DNA from: Cryptomeria japonica
Taxonomy: Eukaryota; Streptophyta; Pinopsida; Cupressales; Cupressaceae
Direction: 5' to 3'
Length of the DNA: 64,000 nt
Assembly: GCF_030272615.1 (NCBI RefSeq)
Contig: NC_081407.1
Coordinates: forward strand, 316,912,456 to 316,976,455
In this document: piece by piece, positions 36,101-46,988 of the stretch
Layout of the letters: every line of letters begins with the position of its first letter
Position numbering within the stretch: the stretch's first letter is position 1
Notes under the pieces: model-generated
What the model was told of the DNA's origin: nothing
Seen by the model: the letters and a program-made list of their open reading frames with translations, nothing else
Databases searched by the model: none
Made by a program: the position numbers and the translations under genes

Positions 36101-36415
36101 AGGGATATTCAATATCTCAACAAAACCTAAAGTCTCCACAATCTTGTGTTCAGGTTTAACAGTGCCATTTTCATCACAAATTACCATTCTAAGCATTTTC
36201 AACAACTCCTCAGAACCTAGTTCTTTAATGTTGCAATGAATATAAATCCTAGGGTCTTCAGCATAAGCTACACCTTTAGAAATTTTTGAAAATGCACCTA
36301 TGGAATCATCTTTCTTAGCTACTTCGGGAATTATTTTAAACACGGGCCTAGGGTGTTTTATGTTTTCCACAATAGTAGGGTTCGCAATAAATTCGGGAGT
36401 AGAAGAAGAAGCCAT
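33188..36415 (-). pseudogene. ORF-X of the 32-38.7 kb element, long non-pol protein
   Basis: From ATG at 36415 (MASSSTPEFIANPTIVEN) the minus strand encodes about 1075 codons in four nearly adjoining open blocks: 35396-36415, 34876-35340, 33910-34722 and 33188-33940. They are linked by a shift near 35370, stops before 34722 and a shift near 33940. The first 340 residues look globular, with IYIHCNIKELGSEELLKMLR and HGEFLWLDSVYKFTRQAI; the rest is Lys/Glu/Ser/Thr-rich, with basic clusters (KKLTPKKKQKP) and coiled coil at the end (IEKEISRVQKEIDDIADN). No enzymatic motif was recognised. The last two thirds match, in order, the ORFs at 58820-60709 of the other non-autonomous element (for example IYKKVLIDVADDL...LYRRLDAKRIAMMELDKKLK against IYRKALIEI...ILDARRLTAIKEDERLK). 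Nearly intact but probably dead here. Function unknown. Confidence 0.7.
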
Positions 36416-36718
36416 TTGAAAAATACCTTTAGCTGCCTTAGAGTATTCTAAATGCTTGAAAAGATCACTTCACTCCTTTGCCTTGAATGATTTTGCTCTT
36501 TTTTGCACTCTTTGCTAATTTGAATGCTCGGTGAATAAAAAATGAGGCAAATCCAATGATTTATAATGAAATTTCTCTTAACAACCGCATTAAATGCTCG
36601 CCGGTTAAGTGAAAACTTAACACATTTGCCGGTAAAGAAGAAATCTATCTTCTCACCATCGACCGAGGGTAATTTGCATGATATTCAATTTGCTGCAATA
36701 CCCCCAAAGGGTTACTTC

Positions 36719-37858
36719 TCAGTTGGATGAAGAATCTCCTGTCGGTGGAGGGTTACTTTGTTCTACCAGTATAGAGATAGTCACATCAACATTCTGATTT
36801 GTCTTCCTAATCCATTGTTTTGAAAATTCTTGCTTTACCTCATCTACCTTTTCTTTGCCTTTCAAACTGGATCCTTTATTATTTGCCGGTGAAGTCTTGC
36901 TTCTACAAAATTTTGTAATATGTCCAATTTTGTTACAAGCATAACAAGTCACATGATTCTTCTGAATAGCCTTTCCATATCCTATTCCGGTTTGTGTTCT
37001 GCATTGATTAGATAAGTGCCCAAATCTTCCACAAACATAACATTTCACATTCATTCTGTAGTTTTATGAATTATAACCAACTTTGTTGCATTTGAAACAT
37101 TGACCGGTGGGTGCATTAATGTTCTAATTGTTTCTAAATCTACACTGATTTGCTCTATGACCATACTTGTTACATTTAAAGCATTTGCCATTAAATTTAT
37201 AAGCACTAGGTTTTCTTATCGGTTTACTGTGATCATGATTGTTTGCAGTACCAGAACATTCTCCAACTTCAAATCCAAGTCCATTAGTATCTCCATTTAG
37301 TTTCTGACTTTTCAGCATATCATCAAGTTCTTTTGAACTTTTCTTGAATTTCTCTTTGTATTGATTTGCAGTAGCCAACTCATTTTCCAGAATTCCCTTT
37401 TGTCTCATAAGTTGAGTTTTATCATGTTGCATGTGAATGAGATCTGTCTTCAACATATCATTTTCATGACTGAGTCTTAGATTTTCATTTCCAGCATCAT
37501 TGAGTCTCCTAGTCAAGTCTTCTTCATTCTTCTTCCTGTCTTTAATGTCTTTACAAAACCTCATAGTCATATCTTGCATTTCATTCTTCATAGTACTATT
37601 TTCTTGTCTCAACTTGTTCACAAGTTCATTACAAGTTTCCTTTTCATCATTATCATTATGCATCTTCTCATGAAGTTCTTTTCTTTTATTTCGAGCTATA
37701 GTAAGACTCTCCTGAAGTCCTTGAATGAATTCCTGTGCAGTCCTCAGATCATCTTCAACTTTGATATTCTTCAATTTTTCTGCATCATAATATACAAGAG
37801 CTCCTTCCAATTGTTTTCTTAAGTTCTCCATCTGTACTTGTGTTAGAATCTTCCTCAA
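36719..37858 (-). pseudogene. Gag-like ORF with coiled coil and CCHC zinc knuckles
   Basis: Block 37124-37858 (MRKILTQVQMENLRK...) is about 190 residues of heptad-rich Lys/Glu coiled coil, then GLGFEVGE and a CCHC knuckle, CFKCNKYGHRANQC. After a stop near 37120 comes a partial knuckle (CFKCNKVGY), and block 36719-37054 (MNVKCYVCGRFGHLSNQC..., CYACNKIGHITKFC) gives two more. Zinc knuckles bind RNA and package it in Gag particles; a coiled coil may replace capsid multimerisation. No UBN2-type capsid domain is visible. The ORF starts close to the primer site, the place of gag, and has a close relative at 60780-61651. Confidence 0.75.
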
Positions 37859-37887
37859 GTTGTTAGGCTTTTGAAAATAGAGGACCA

Positions 37888-37900
37888 GGATCTAATACCA
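37888..37900 (-). other. Primer-binding site, tRNA-Met type
   Basis: TGGTATTAGATCC on the minus strand, two bases from the LTR edge at 37903. Confidence 0.75.
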
Positions 37901-37902
37901 AT

Positions 37903-38688
37903 TGTTAGAATTATTGACCTGAGAGGGGGGGGGGGTGAATCAGTATCTAACTGGTTAGCAGAATATTTAAACTTATTAAGAACTTTGCATCCCAAAACAG
38001 TGTACCGATAAATAAGAATTAATGCAGCAAATAAGAATAATAGAGACAACATAGAGAACACACCATAGCACAATATATTTAACAAGGAAACCTGGTGAGG
38101 GAAAAACCTCGGTGGGATTTGTGACCCACAATATTCACTCATTGGCCAATGAATAAATTTTAGTTACAATGAGGGGCCTGTACATGCAGGAAGGCCAACT
38201 ACCTAGAGCTCACTACTCAATAAAAGTCACACTAACTACAAAAGTGGATTATGAAATCCAATACAATGTACTGCTTCAAATCAACATCAACTATGCCAGT
38301 TTTAGTACTGGTTTAAGCTCATTCTATAACAAAAACCTTCACTGTCAACTATATCTCCTTATACAAAAATATTATCCATATATTCTCTCCATGCATACTA
38401 AATGACCTATAAGATCTCATACATATATATGTCTTTTACAATATGCCATGTCGGCTTTTACAAAAGATAATTACATTAAAATACAACAAATAAAAGTTTA
38501 TTCCTTGTCAGCTGGGGTGCCGGTATGCATTGTTGCCGCTGCCGGTGAAGTGCCTACCAGTGTATGTAGATGTCTATTGCCAGTGTTGGTAACAGCCGGT
38601 GGCTTACCAGATGAATGCCAAAAGGTTGCCAGATGGTTGCCATCAATGACAACATCAACTATTCTCATAAGAGTGTAGAATGCCAACA
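37903..38688 (-). repeat. 5' LTR of the 32-38.7 kb element
   Basis: 786 bp. It has G11 at 37925-37935 directly followed by TGAATCAGT, and the GGAAACC...AACCTCGGTGGG block at 38086-38130. The length difference from the left LTR is largely in the poly-G region and small indels. Confidence 0.9.
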
Positions 38689-38693
38689 AGTAT

Positions 38694-40085
38694 ATGATAC
38701 ATTGATAGTGGTTGCTCAAACTACATGACTAGAGGAAAGAGCACATTTCTCTCCTTAAAGGAAATTGATGAAGGTACCATGAGGTTTAAAACATATGATA
38801 CTGCTACCATATTTGAAAAAGACACTATCACTTTAGACAATAGAAAGATAAAAACAACAAATTTATTGTATATTGAAGGCCTCAAACATAAATTACCAAG
38901 TGTCAGTCAGATGTGCATGATAATGGATACAATGTTGTATTCCATAACAAAGTATGTGGAATCAGAAAAAACTGGGAATTTGATTGCCAATGTTTACAAG
39001 ACTGACGTCAATTTATATATCTTCAACGAAATAAAAGGACATAAATGCTACATGGGTCAGAAAGATGAAAGTTGGCTATGGCATAAACTGATGGGTCATG
39101 TCAATTTTGATAGTCTTGTGAAGATCAGTTCCAAGCAAGTTGTAAGGGGCATGCCTAAATTACAAACTCTTCAAACACTTTTTATAGGTAGTGCCAATTA
39201 GGAAAGTAGAGAATAATGGCTTTCAAAACTAAGGAGCATTCAACATCAATTTTTTTGGATCTAGCTCATACCAACCTCTTTGGACCTATGAGAACCAAAG
39301 ATTGACTAGGGAAAAGTCATTTCATGCTACTTACTGATAGTTTTACTAGAATGGATATGAAGCTTTTGGTAGATATAAGACTTTCATATCTATGGTTGAT
39401 AATGAAACTAGCTTAAGACTCAAATGCCTAAGGTCTGATAGAGGTGAAAAATTTACCTCAAATGAGTTTGCAGAATATTGTGAAGAACGTGACATAAAAA
39501 TATAATATTCTACACAAGAACTCCTCAATAGAATGGAGTATTTGAAAGGAAGAATGAGGTAATGCAATAGATGGGAAGGACAATGTCGAATGAGTACAAT
39601 CTTTCTAAGTTTTTTTGGAAAGAGGTAATTCATATTGTTGTGTACAATCTTACCATAACACAACTAAGAGTAAATAGTACAAAGACTCCATATAAGCTCA
39701 AGACAAATAGATCTGCATCTATTAGTCACTTCAAAGTCTTTAGAAGAAAATGTTACATAAGAAGAGATGAAGATAATCTAGGCAAGTTTAATGCATGGTC
39801 AACTGAAGGCTACTTTGTTGGCTATTATTGAAGAAGTAAATATTATAAATGTTATAACATGAGATTACAAAGAGTAGTTGAAATAATAAATGTAAAGGTT
39901 GATGAAGGGTTACATCATGTGTCAATATCGAACACTAATTCAGATAATCAGAACCAGCAAATGAAGAATTAGTTGAAGAATATCTTATAAAGAAAGACAC
40001 AAAGGCACCTGAAAGATATGTGTAGAGAGATCTCTCTAAATAAAAAATTATTGGAGATAAGGATATTGAGTTTGGAGTGGGAGAA
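38694..40085 (+). pseudogene. Old Copia protease, GAG-pre-integrase and integrase piece
   Basis: The frame opens with the retroviral-type aspartic protease signature IDSGCSNYMT (38701 on). It continues open to 39201 with the GAG-pre-integrase signature LWHKLMGHVNFDSLVKIS (about 39077-39130). Downstream, in several frames and with many stops, are integrase remnants (HTNLFGPM-like at about 39268, CLRSDRGEKFTS-like at about 39424) and, at 39571-39831, the stretch after the integrase core ending YFVGYY. The piece ends in the acidic linker before RT, at the LTR starting at 40092; no RT follows. It completes the gag pieces at 27.4-32.0 kb. Confidence 0.8.
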
Positions 40086-40091
40086 AGGTAG

Positions 40092-40402
40092 TGTAATGTT
40101 GAAAAAATTAGGGTTTCACAAGTTATGCTTTGTAAACTAGGGAAGGACCTAACTTTCTCATGTCAAAATATTAAAAGGAGCATAAATACAATATATCCAA
40201 CCTCAATCCTATTAGAATAAGGGATGAATGTTGATTGGAGCCTTATTCCCCTTTTGTTTAAGTTGAAAATTAAATTGAAATTGTAAAGTTGAACTTAGGG
40301 AAAATATTTGAGAATTTGAAGTAAATTGATGAGAATGGACTGCTATAGATATTCAACAGAGCCACAATCAAGGATATAGGAAAAATAAGATATTTAGAAT
40401 AT
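40092..40402 (-). repeat. Old Gypsy 3' LTR, segment 1
   Basis: It begins TGTAATG, as do the related LTRs, and is cut at 40402 by the younger Gypsy element (target duplication AATAT). It continues at 48250 and 56268. The start truncates the old Copia. Confidence 0.6.
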
Positions 40403-41645
40403 TGTAAGAGTGGGGAAATGATGTGTGATAGATCAAGAGGAAAACTAACCCTTTCCCTCAAAGAGAGATGAGAGTTTCACTATTGCTTATCCTTCAAGCA
40501 CTTTTCACCATTACATTAGGAAGATAAGGGATAATTCACTAGATTTTATCTCCACACAAAGATGATAGATTGAATTTTGAATGAATTAAGAATGTTAAGA
40601 TGATCCCTTCTTCCTTTGTTTAATTTGGAAAGAAATTGATTGAATTATGTAGTGCAAAAGTGATAAAGAATCAATTATAACTTGAGATCTGATTATGGGA
40701 TTAAGCTGTGCACTTGGATTTGGTAGGAGAATGTCAAGACGAAGTCACCCTGCAAATTTGACAAAAAATTGTCTGGACCGTGGCGGGAATATACACGGTC
40801 CTCCGAAAAATCCACGAAATGAAAAGGGTTTTTCTGCCTCTATAAATGAAGCCTGAATCTGAAAGTACAGTTGGGCACCTACAACCTACACACAAAAAAG
40901 AGAGGGAAATGTGTTGGGATTACGGGTTTGCCTTTAGGTCAAACCCCATTTTTGGAATTAACTAAGTAATGAAAGAAAGTACTTGCAAGTAGATGTAAAT
41001 GAAAAACTAAATTGTAAATCACCTCAAGGGAGGTTGTAGTAGAAATGTTGATAGAAATCCTTGTATGGAAATTGTATATTGAAATCAATCTCCTTTTCAA
41101 TGGTTGAATCCTTGAATTGAATGCAACACCTAGCCTTGAAGGGAGACTTGAGAGTGCTCAATGCTGGAAAAGAATGCTTGAATGCTTGAATGCTCTTGAA
41201 TGCTCTTGAATACTTGATCTCCAATCTTATCCAACTCTAACTTATGCAAATGAGAGGATGAATGCCCCTTAAATAGATGTCTGAAGGATTTGAATTTCAT
41301 CATGGGCCAACATCGGGGAGATTTCCCGCTCACTGCACAACCCACAATGCTTGCTCTAGAAAGGTCCTACCCCAAAATAGGGCAGGGACAGGGGCACCAC
41401 GCCCCTGTACTGGGAGGACAAGGGTGCCACGCCCCGATCCAAGGGGGGACAGGGGCACCATGCCCCTATCCTACCCTTGTCTTCAAGGTAGAGTTCCAAT
41501 AGAGTGATGCAGAGGCCAAGGAAGAAGCTATTTTTGAAAGTCGAGCATTATTCGATCTTCGATCAGGCTAGAGGATTCGAGTTTGCATGCATGAGGACCC
41601 TAATGGAGATGTAAATTGCTAGGGTTGCAATTTTATGACACTACA
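40403..41645 (-). repeat. 3' LTR of the pol-less Gypsy element
   Basis: 1243 bp. It contains a GGACCGTG/CACGGTCC inverted pair (40775-40801), the GAATGCTT microsatellite (41172-41215) and a GC-rich triple repeat at about 41385-41470 with GGGGCACCACGCCCC hairpins. Confidence 0.9.
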
Positions 41646-42396
41646 TTTAGCCCCTACTTTAGCGGGAGTATAAGTGTATGCCAATACTACTGGTAAAGTA
41701 CAAGGAAACAAGATTGAAAGACTTTTACTATGTCAAGGAGGCAAGATGCGCCAAGCCCCTAGTGGACTTAGGATCTTATGACTTTGATTGACAAAGTAAA
41801 AGGGAAGATCGAGAAGGGGAGAACTATGACTGCAAGTGGCAAAGTTCCATTCACTATGAGTCACTAATGCAAGGATACGGGAGATTACAAAGCAAAGAAA
41901 ACTTCACTAAGTAATTCTAAGTATCACAAGAAGGAAAGTATGAGTGGAGTGTATGCCCCCATGTTAAGGAGATCGCATGTGCCTCATCGGGAGCAATTTA
42001 TTTAAGGTAGGATACACCCAAGAGAAAGAGAAGAGAGGGAGCACATTATCACAAGGATTTAGCCCCCAATCGAGGTATAAACCCAAGGATAATGAACACA
42101 AAACACGAGGTAGTGTCACTTTCCTCAGGGTCAGTATGCTGTATGATAACTCATGTATATCATGTATCTATATGCATATAATAATCTTCATTCCCCAAAG
42201 AAGGAAACTACCTTAGAAGAAACGGAAGAGAGGATGTCTTTTGAGTCAACATGAAAAATTCCAAGAGAAGATCTCAATTCTTTGCATCATCCCCAAGTAG
42301 ACATTAAGGGAAAAAATATAAGAATAGGGATACATATAGAAGAATGGTCACAAAAGAGAAAGAAAGGAGAGAGAAAGATCTGCTGTACTAATATTG
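41646..42396 (-). other. 3' untranslated part of the pol-less Gypsy
   Basis: No coding signal. It begins with the polypurine tract complement and is closely mirrored by the internal pieces of the old Gypsy at 56671-57162 and 62842-63100. Confidence 0.6.
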
Positions 42397-43302
42397 CTAA
42401 TCTAGTACGACATCCACCGCCCAATCTTGCTGATCACTATTTTGAGAAGGTGAGCAACATGCCAGAGGAGAGATATTTAGCACAACAGATTGAGCTATCA
42501 CAAGATCTAAACAAGGACTATGCTCATGTGGTAAGTCACTTTGTTCGATTCTAGGAGCTAGGATTAAAGTTTGTGAAAACTCATCCGATAAATGTTTGTC
42601 CACGTCAATATCTTCATGCTCACTATCGGAAGCATTAGGAGTTGTATTTCCATTATGAATAACATCTTCACCCATTTCTTCATCAAAGTTTAGAGAAAGA
42701 AGAGAAAGAACACAAATAGGAGTAAAACCATCACATGTTTTATACAACTTATGATTCGGAGATGTTGGTTGAACATCTTGCTTAGGAGCAAAGGGAATCA
42801 TTTCAACTAATGGAGTCTAAGGAGATTGAGTATTTTGAGGGATAGCTTCATGAGATTGAACACGACGTCTTCGTTGATGTTCTCTTGCACAATGATTCTA
42901 TCGAGTCTTAGTGGAAGCCTGAGGAGGAGTAACCTTTGAGGAAGTAGGAACGCTTCTCTCCTTGATAGTGGAAGGTTTAGGTTGAGGTCTTTTTGGTCAA
43001 ACAATAGGAGAAGTAGGCCTCTTCTCTCGATAAGAGGAAGGAGGTGGAAGTGCGCCATAGAAAGGTGAAATATTAGGTGTAGGAAGAAAACCAAGTCCAT
43101 CATGGGGAGGAGGGATAGGTCTAACCTTAGGAAGAATATTTTTTTTCTCCTTAAAAGAATGTAAAGTCACATCCATAGGAGTAGGTGGACAATTTTCCTT
43201 AGGAGAGAGATTAGTTCTATCTGAGAGGGGAAGAACCTCATCTTGAAGAATAATATGAGTGTCAAGTGTTGGAAATATAGGTTGACTTAAGGATAAGATC
43301 AT
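42397..43302 (-). pseudogene. Pro/Ser-rich tail ORF of the pol-less Gypsy
   Basis: Minus-strand blocks 42397-42801 and 42997-43302 are low-complexity and rich in Pro, Ser and Asp (for example KVRPIPPPHDGLGFLPTP). They lie downstream of the protease-like domain, where RT would be in an autonomous element. No RT motif (such as YXDD) is present in any frame I read. They may be the end of the gag polyprotein; stops and shifts separate the blocks. Confidence 0.5.
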
Positions 43303-43365
43303 ATCATTCTTCTAATTTTGATAAGATTGAAAAAGAGCATCGCTCCTTGATGGAAGAGATTGAAA

Positions 43366-45871
43366 TTATTTAGGCAAAAAGAGATCAATAGGAACACCAG
43401 GGCTTCTTTCAGATGGACAAAACAAGCTATGATTCACACTTATGATTTCTCCATTGTGAGTAAATTTAAGACACTTGTGGATTGGAGAAGCAATAGGCTT
43501 CATGGAAGATAGCCAAGGATAGCCCAACTTCACACAAAATTGTTCAGAAGAAGGTATAATAACAAAGTCAACATCCATGGATGTAGTATGGACTTCGACA
43601 GGAAGGGTGATAGAACCAATGGTAGGACAAGAGAAGCCATTAAATAACTTCACAACTACATTATAAACATCATATAATGGTTTATGCAATCGTAAAGTGA
43701 AAAGATAATCTTCAGTTATGATATTAACCATGCAAGATGGATGAATCAGGGCACCACAACAAGGGATATCCTTAACCTTTGCAGCTATGTATAAACGTCC
43801 ATCAAGTGCTCTAATGGTCTCACTAGGGTCAAATGTAATACAAGGATCCTTAGGCGAATCTTGTTTTTCTACCATATTAACCAAATTTGGAGCCATACAA
43901 ATGAGTGTTTCAGAAGAGAGAGAATTCAACACAATCTCAATAACGTTAGAGGTATGAGATGGCAAGGGATCACTGAAAATATTAATATTTTGATTAGGAG
44001 GAGCAACTGATTTATTCCCTTTATCATTCACATCTGCCACATATATAGTATTATTATCAATCAAGTCTTGAACTTTATGTTTCAATGCAAAACATTTCTC
44101 AGTATCATGACCAGGTTGATGATGAAATTGGCAAAAGGTATTGTTTGAGATGCAAGTTTGGAAGGATCAACTTGTTTTATAGGAGGAAGTTTGATAACAT
44201 TTATATTCAATAACTAAGACATAATACTATGCAAAGATTCATTCAAAGGAGTAAACTGTCTTTCTCTTTGGAAAAATTTAGAAATAGGAGGCACACCTAT
44301 TGTAGCATTCACATGGTTGTTGGTGATTGGATCATTGAACTTGATGAATCTTTTTGTTGGTTTGAACTTCACAAATGGTTGTTGAACACTCTCCGCCTTA
44401 TCACTCAAAGGTAGAGGAGTGGATTGCTCCATTTGACTCACAACCGGTTGATAATTGTGGAGTGTTGAGCACAACTGCGAAAAGGAAGTAAAATCAGACA
44501 AAAGAAGCTTTTCCCTGATATATTTTTGTAAATTAGAAATGAAAATTCTTTGAATATCATTATCAGGCACATGAAAAGAAATTTGAGCACACAAATGCTT
44601 ATATCTACCAATGAAATCAATCACTTTCTCTTTAACACCTTGTTTACAATGCTTTAAATCAGTCAAAGTGATTTTAGGACTAATGTTGTTTAGAAATTGT
44701 TGCATGAAAGCATTTGCTAGTTGTTGAAAGGAAGTGATAGAATAAGAAGGCAGAGAGAATAACATTGTAAGGCCTTATCTCTTAGGGTTCTTGTAAATAG
44801 TTTTGCAAACAATCGTTGATCATAAGCAAAATCAGTACACAAGGTTTGAAATGTTTTGACATGCGTAATATGATCACCTTTTCCATTATAGAGTTCCAAT
44901 TGAGGGATCTCAACATGTTTAGGTGGCACGACTTTAACAATATCAAGAGAAAGTGGGCTCGCAACATCAAAGGTGGGCACACTAAACTTGGATTGACTCA
45001 TGGAAGCAATTTGTTGTTGTAAGGAAGACACAGTTTGGGCAAGATTATTGATTGTCATTTCGGTGGAAGAATTCATGTTAGACATAGGTGATTGAGAAAG
45101 TGGTGTGATGTTGTTGAAAGAAGGCATGAACTGATAATAAGGTGGTGGGACACTATGATAAGTAGGCATTGGTGATGATTAGGTAGGAAATGGGACACTT
45201 AAAGGAGGAATAAAGTTGTTGAAGGAATTTCCCCCTTGTGTCACACTGATTAGTTGAGGAATAGTAGGAATACTCATGGAAGACATAGGTAACGATAGAG
45301 GATTAAATGAAGAAGAGGGATTTCCCCCATGACCTATGGTTGTAGGAATGACATTTTGAGTTTAAGTAGCCATGATGATGGATGTGAAAGTAGGAATACT
45401 AGCCATAAGATTAGTCAAAGGAATAAAGGAATTCACTTGTGTTGAAGGTTGTGAGTAACCTAGGGTTTCAGCACAACTCTTGATAGGCATGACATTAGAA
45501 TCAACAATATGTGCAATGCCACACAATATATCAATTCCATTCTTATCACTTTGAAGCATGCACTTAAGACCTTCAATTAATGGAAGAGCTTCACTATTAG
45601 GATATTATTGGGACATCTATTGTTGAAAGCTATCAAATTGGTTTTCCAATGTAGAAAGTTGATCTAAAGAAACCCTAGTTAAAGCTTCTTCTTCATCATG
45701 GGATCCATCAATGAGTACATGATTAGGATGGGAAGAATTAGCATGATCCTCATTAAAGAAGTCACCCAAATTAGGCTCCATATCCTCGATAATTAAACCT
45801 TGGGATGCCTTAATTATAATTCTTCCTCTAACAAGGATAGGATAGGTAGGACTAATAGTGGTAAAACTCAT
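43366..45871 (-). pseudogene. Gypsy gag plus protease-like domain
   Basis: From ATG at 45871 (MSFTTISPTYPILVRGR) the frame runs through stops near 45614 and 45361 into 44717-45169 and 44214-44765. It contains the retrotransposon gag core: IPQLELYNGKGDHITHVKTF, then LFTRTLRDKALQCYSL and, after a one-base shift, SITSFQQLANAFMQQF and KHCKQGVKEKVIDFIGRYK. Block 43366-44085 is a retropepsin-like fold (AAKVKDIPCCGALIHPSCMV, then GSITLPVEVHTTSMDVDFVI and KLGYPWLSSM). The catalytic Asp expected in ALIDxG/S is His (CAT in place of GAT), so protease activity is probably lost. Gag would form the particle that carries the RNA. Confidence 0.78.
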
Positions 45872-46250
45872 GCACTAGAGGGAAAATTTGAATTTTGAAT
45901 TGTGAAACGAAGCTTGCAAAAATTGAGTAATGTAAAATTTAAGAAAATAACGATTACACAATTTGAACTTTGTTGGATAAAGGGAATGACACAATTTCCA
46001 AAAATGAAAGGAAATTGGAATTTTAAAACTAAGGCCAAGAGAAGACCACTTAATTTTAAAATTAAATTTTTTAAAATCAAGGCAGACTATAATTAACCTC
46101 TTAATTTTAAAATTTTTCTTGAAAGTTATAATGTTGGATTTTGAAGGTATTTCCAATTCTAGAGGGATAAAAAATCGATAAAATCAGCCAATCTTTTTAG
46201 GCTATTAAATATAGTCATAACAGTCTCTCGAAATTTCAGAAAAAAAGCCA

Positions 46251-46278
46251 AGGACCGTGGCGGGCACGCACATGGTCC
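46251..46278. repeat. Internal copy of the LTR GGACCGTG motif
   Basis: GGACCGTGGCGGGCACGC followed by ACATGGTCC in the leader of the pol-less Gypsy repeats the LTR motif at 40775-40801, including the inverted arms. Confidence 0.6.
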
Positions 46279-46967
46279 AACCAATTTTTTTTGAAATTTT
46301 CAGGGATGGATATTACGATGTTTTTAAAACTGACCCCCCAAAATTGGCGAATTTTATGATCTCTAGATGGGCGAAATGAAGACACAAATGTGAAAATAGG
46401 ACCCTATTAGGGTTTTGAAGAAAAATAGGAATTGAAGTGGAATTTTGAAAAGGGTCAAACCTAATGGATAGGGACACCTTGGAAAATGTTTAAGAATCTG
46501 AATGTTAATGAAATTGATTTGAAATTCACACAAAATCCAATTAATTTAAAAAATTAGGGTTTGATGACCTAACCACTTAATTTTGAATTTTGAATTTTGG
46601 GAAAAAGGGGGGAAACTAAAAATTTGAATTGTAGGATTGAAGACAAATTTGAGAACAATCAGAAATCTAAAAATTAAAGGGAAATCCAATTTTTGCACAA
46701 GTTCAAGATGATTTTTGAAAATTAGTGTTTTAACAAGTAACCTGTTAATTTTGTAAATTTTAATTGCAAATTGAACAAGACAACGATAAAATTGAATTTG
46801 ACAATCAAAACAATTTTCAGATCTAAGACAAACACAAGCAGTTTTTACAAATCACAAGTTCAATTTTAAATTTAAAAACTAGGTTTTTGATTGAATTAAC
46901 CACTAAGTTTGCAGAAAGTTGAAATTTGTAAATGAAAATATGCAATTTTGTTTCAAGGAAAGCATGC

Positions 46968-46985
46968 AAGATGTCGGGTTCACCA
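46968..46985 (-). other. Primer-binding site of the pol-less Gypsy
   Basis: The minus strand reads TGGTGAACCCGACATC starting three bases from the LTR edge. It begins with TGG, as a site complementary to a tRNA 3' CCA must. The tRNA was not identified. Confidence 0.55.
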
Positions 46986-46988
46986 AAA

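Larger units (their letters stand above)
32018..38688 (-). mobile_element. Non-autonomous Copia-like LTR element, complete, 6.67 kb
   Basis: The LTRs at 32018-32836 and 37903-38688 begin TGTTAG and end GCCAACA on the plus strand. The element is flanked by AGTAT (32013-32017 and 38689-38693). On the minus strand the primer site is TGGTATTAGATCC (37888-37900) and the polypurine tract is AAAGGGGGAGAT next to the left LTR (32837). The interior holds a coiled-coil/CCHC ORF and a long ORF-X but no protease, integrase, RT or RNase H. It must therefore have moved with enzymes supplied in trans, plausibly from a Copia like the one at 48603-56262, whose LTR ends, polypurine tract and primer site it shares. 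It sits inside the old plus-strand Copia. Confidence 0.92.
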
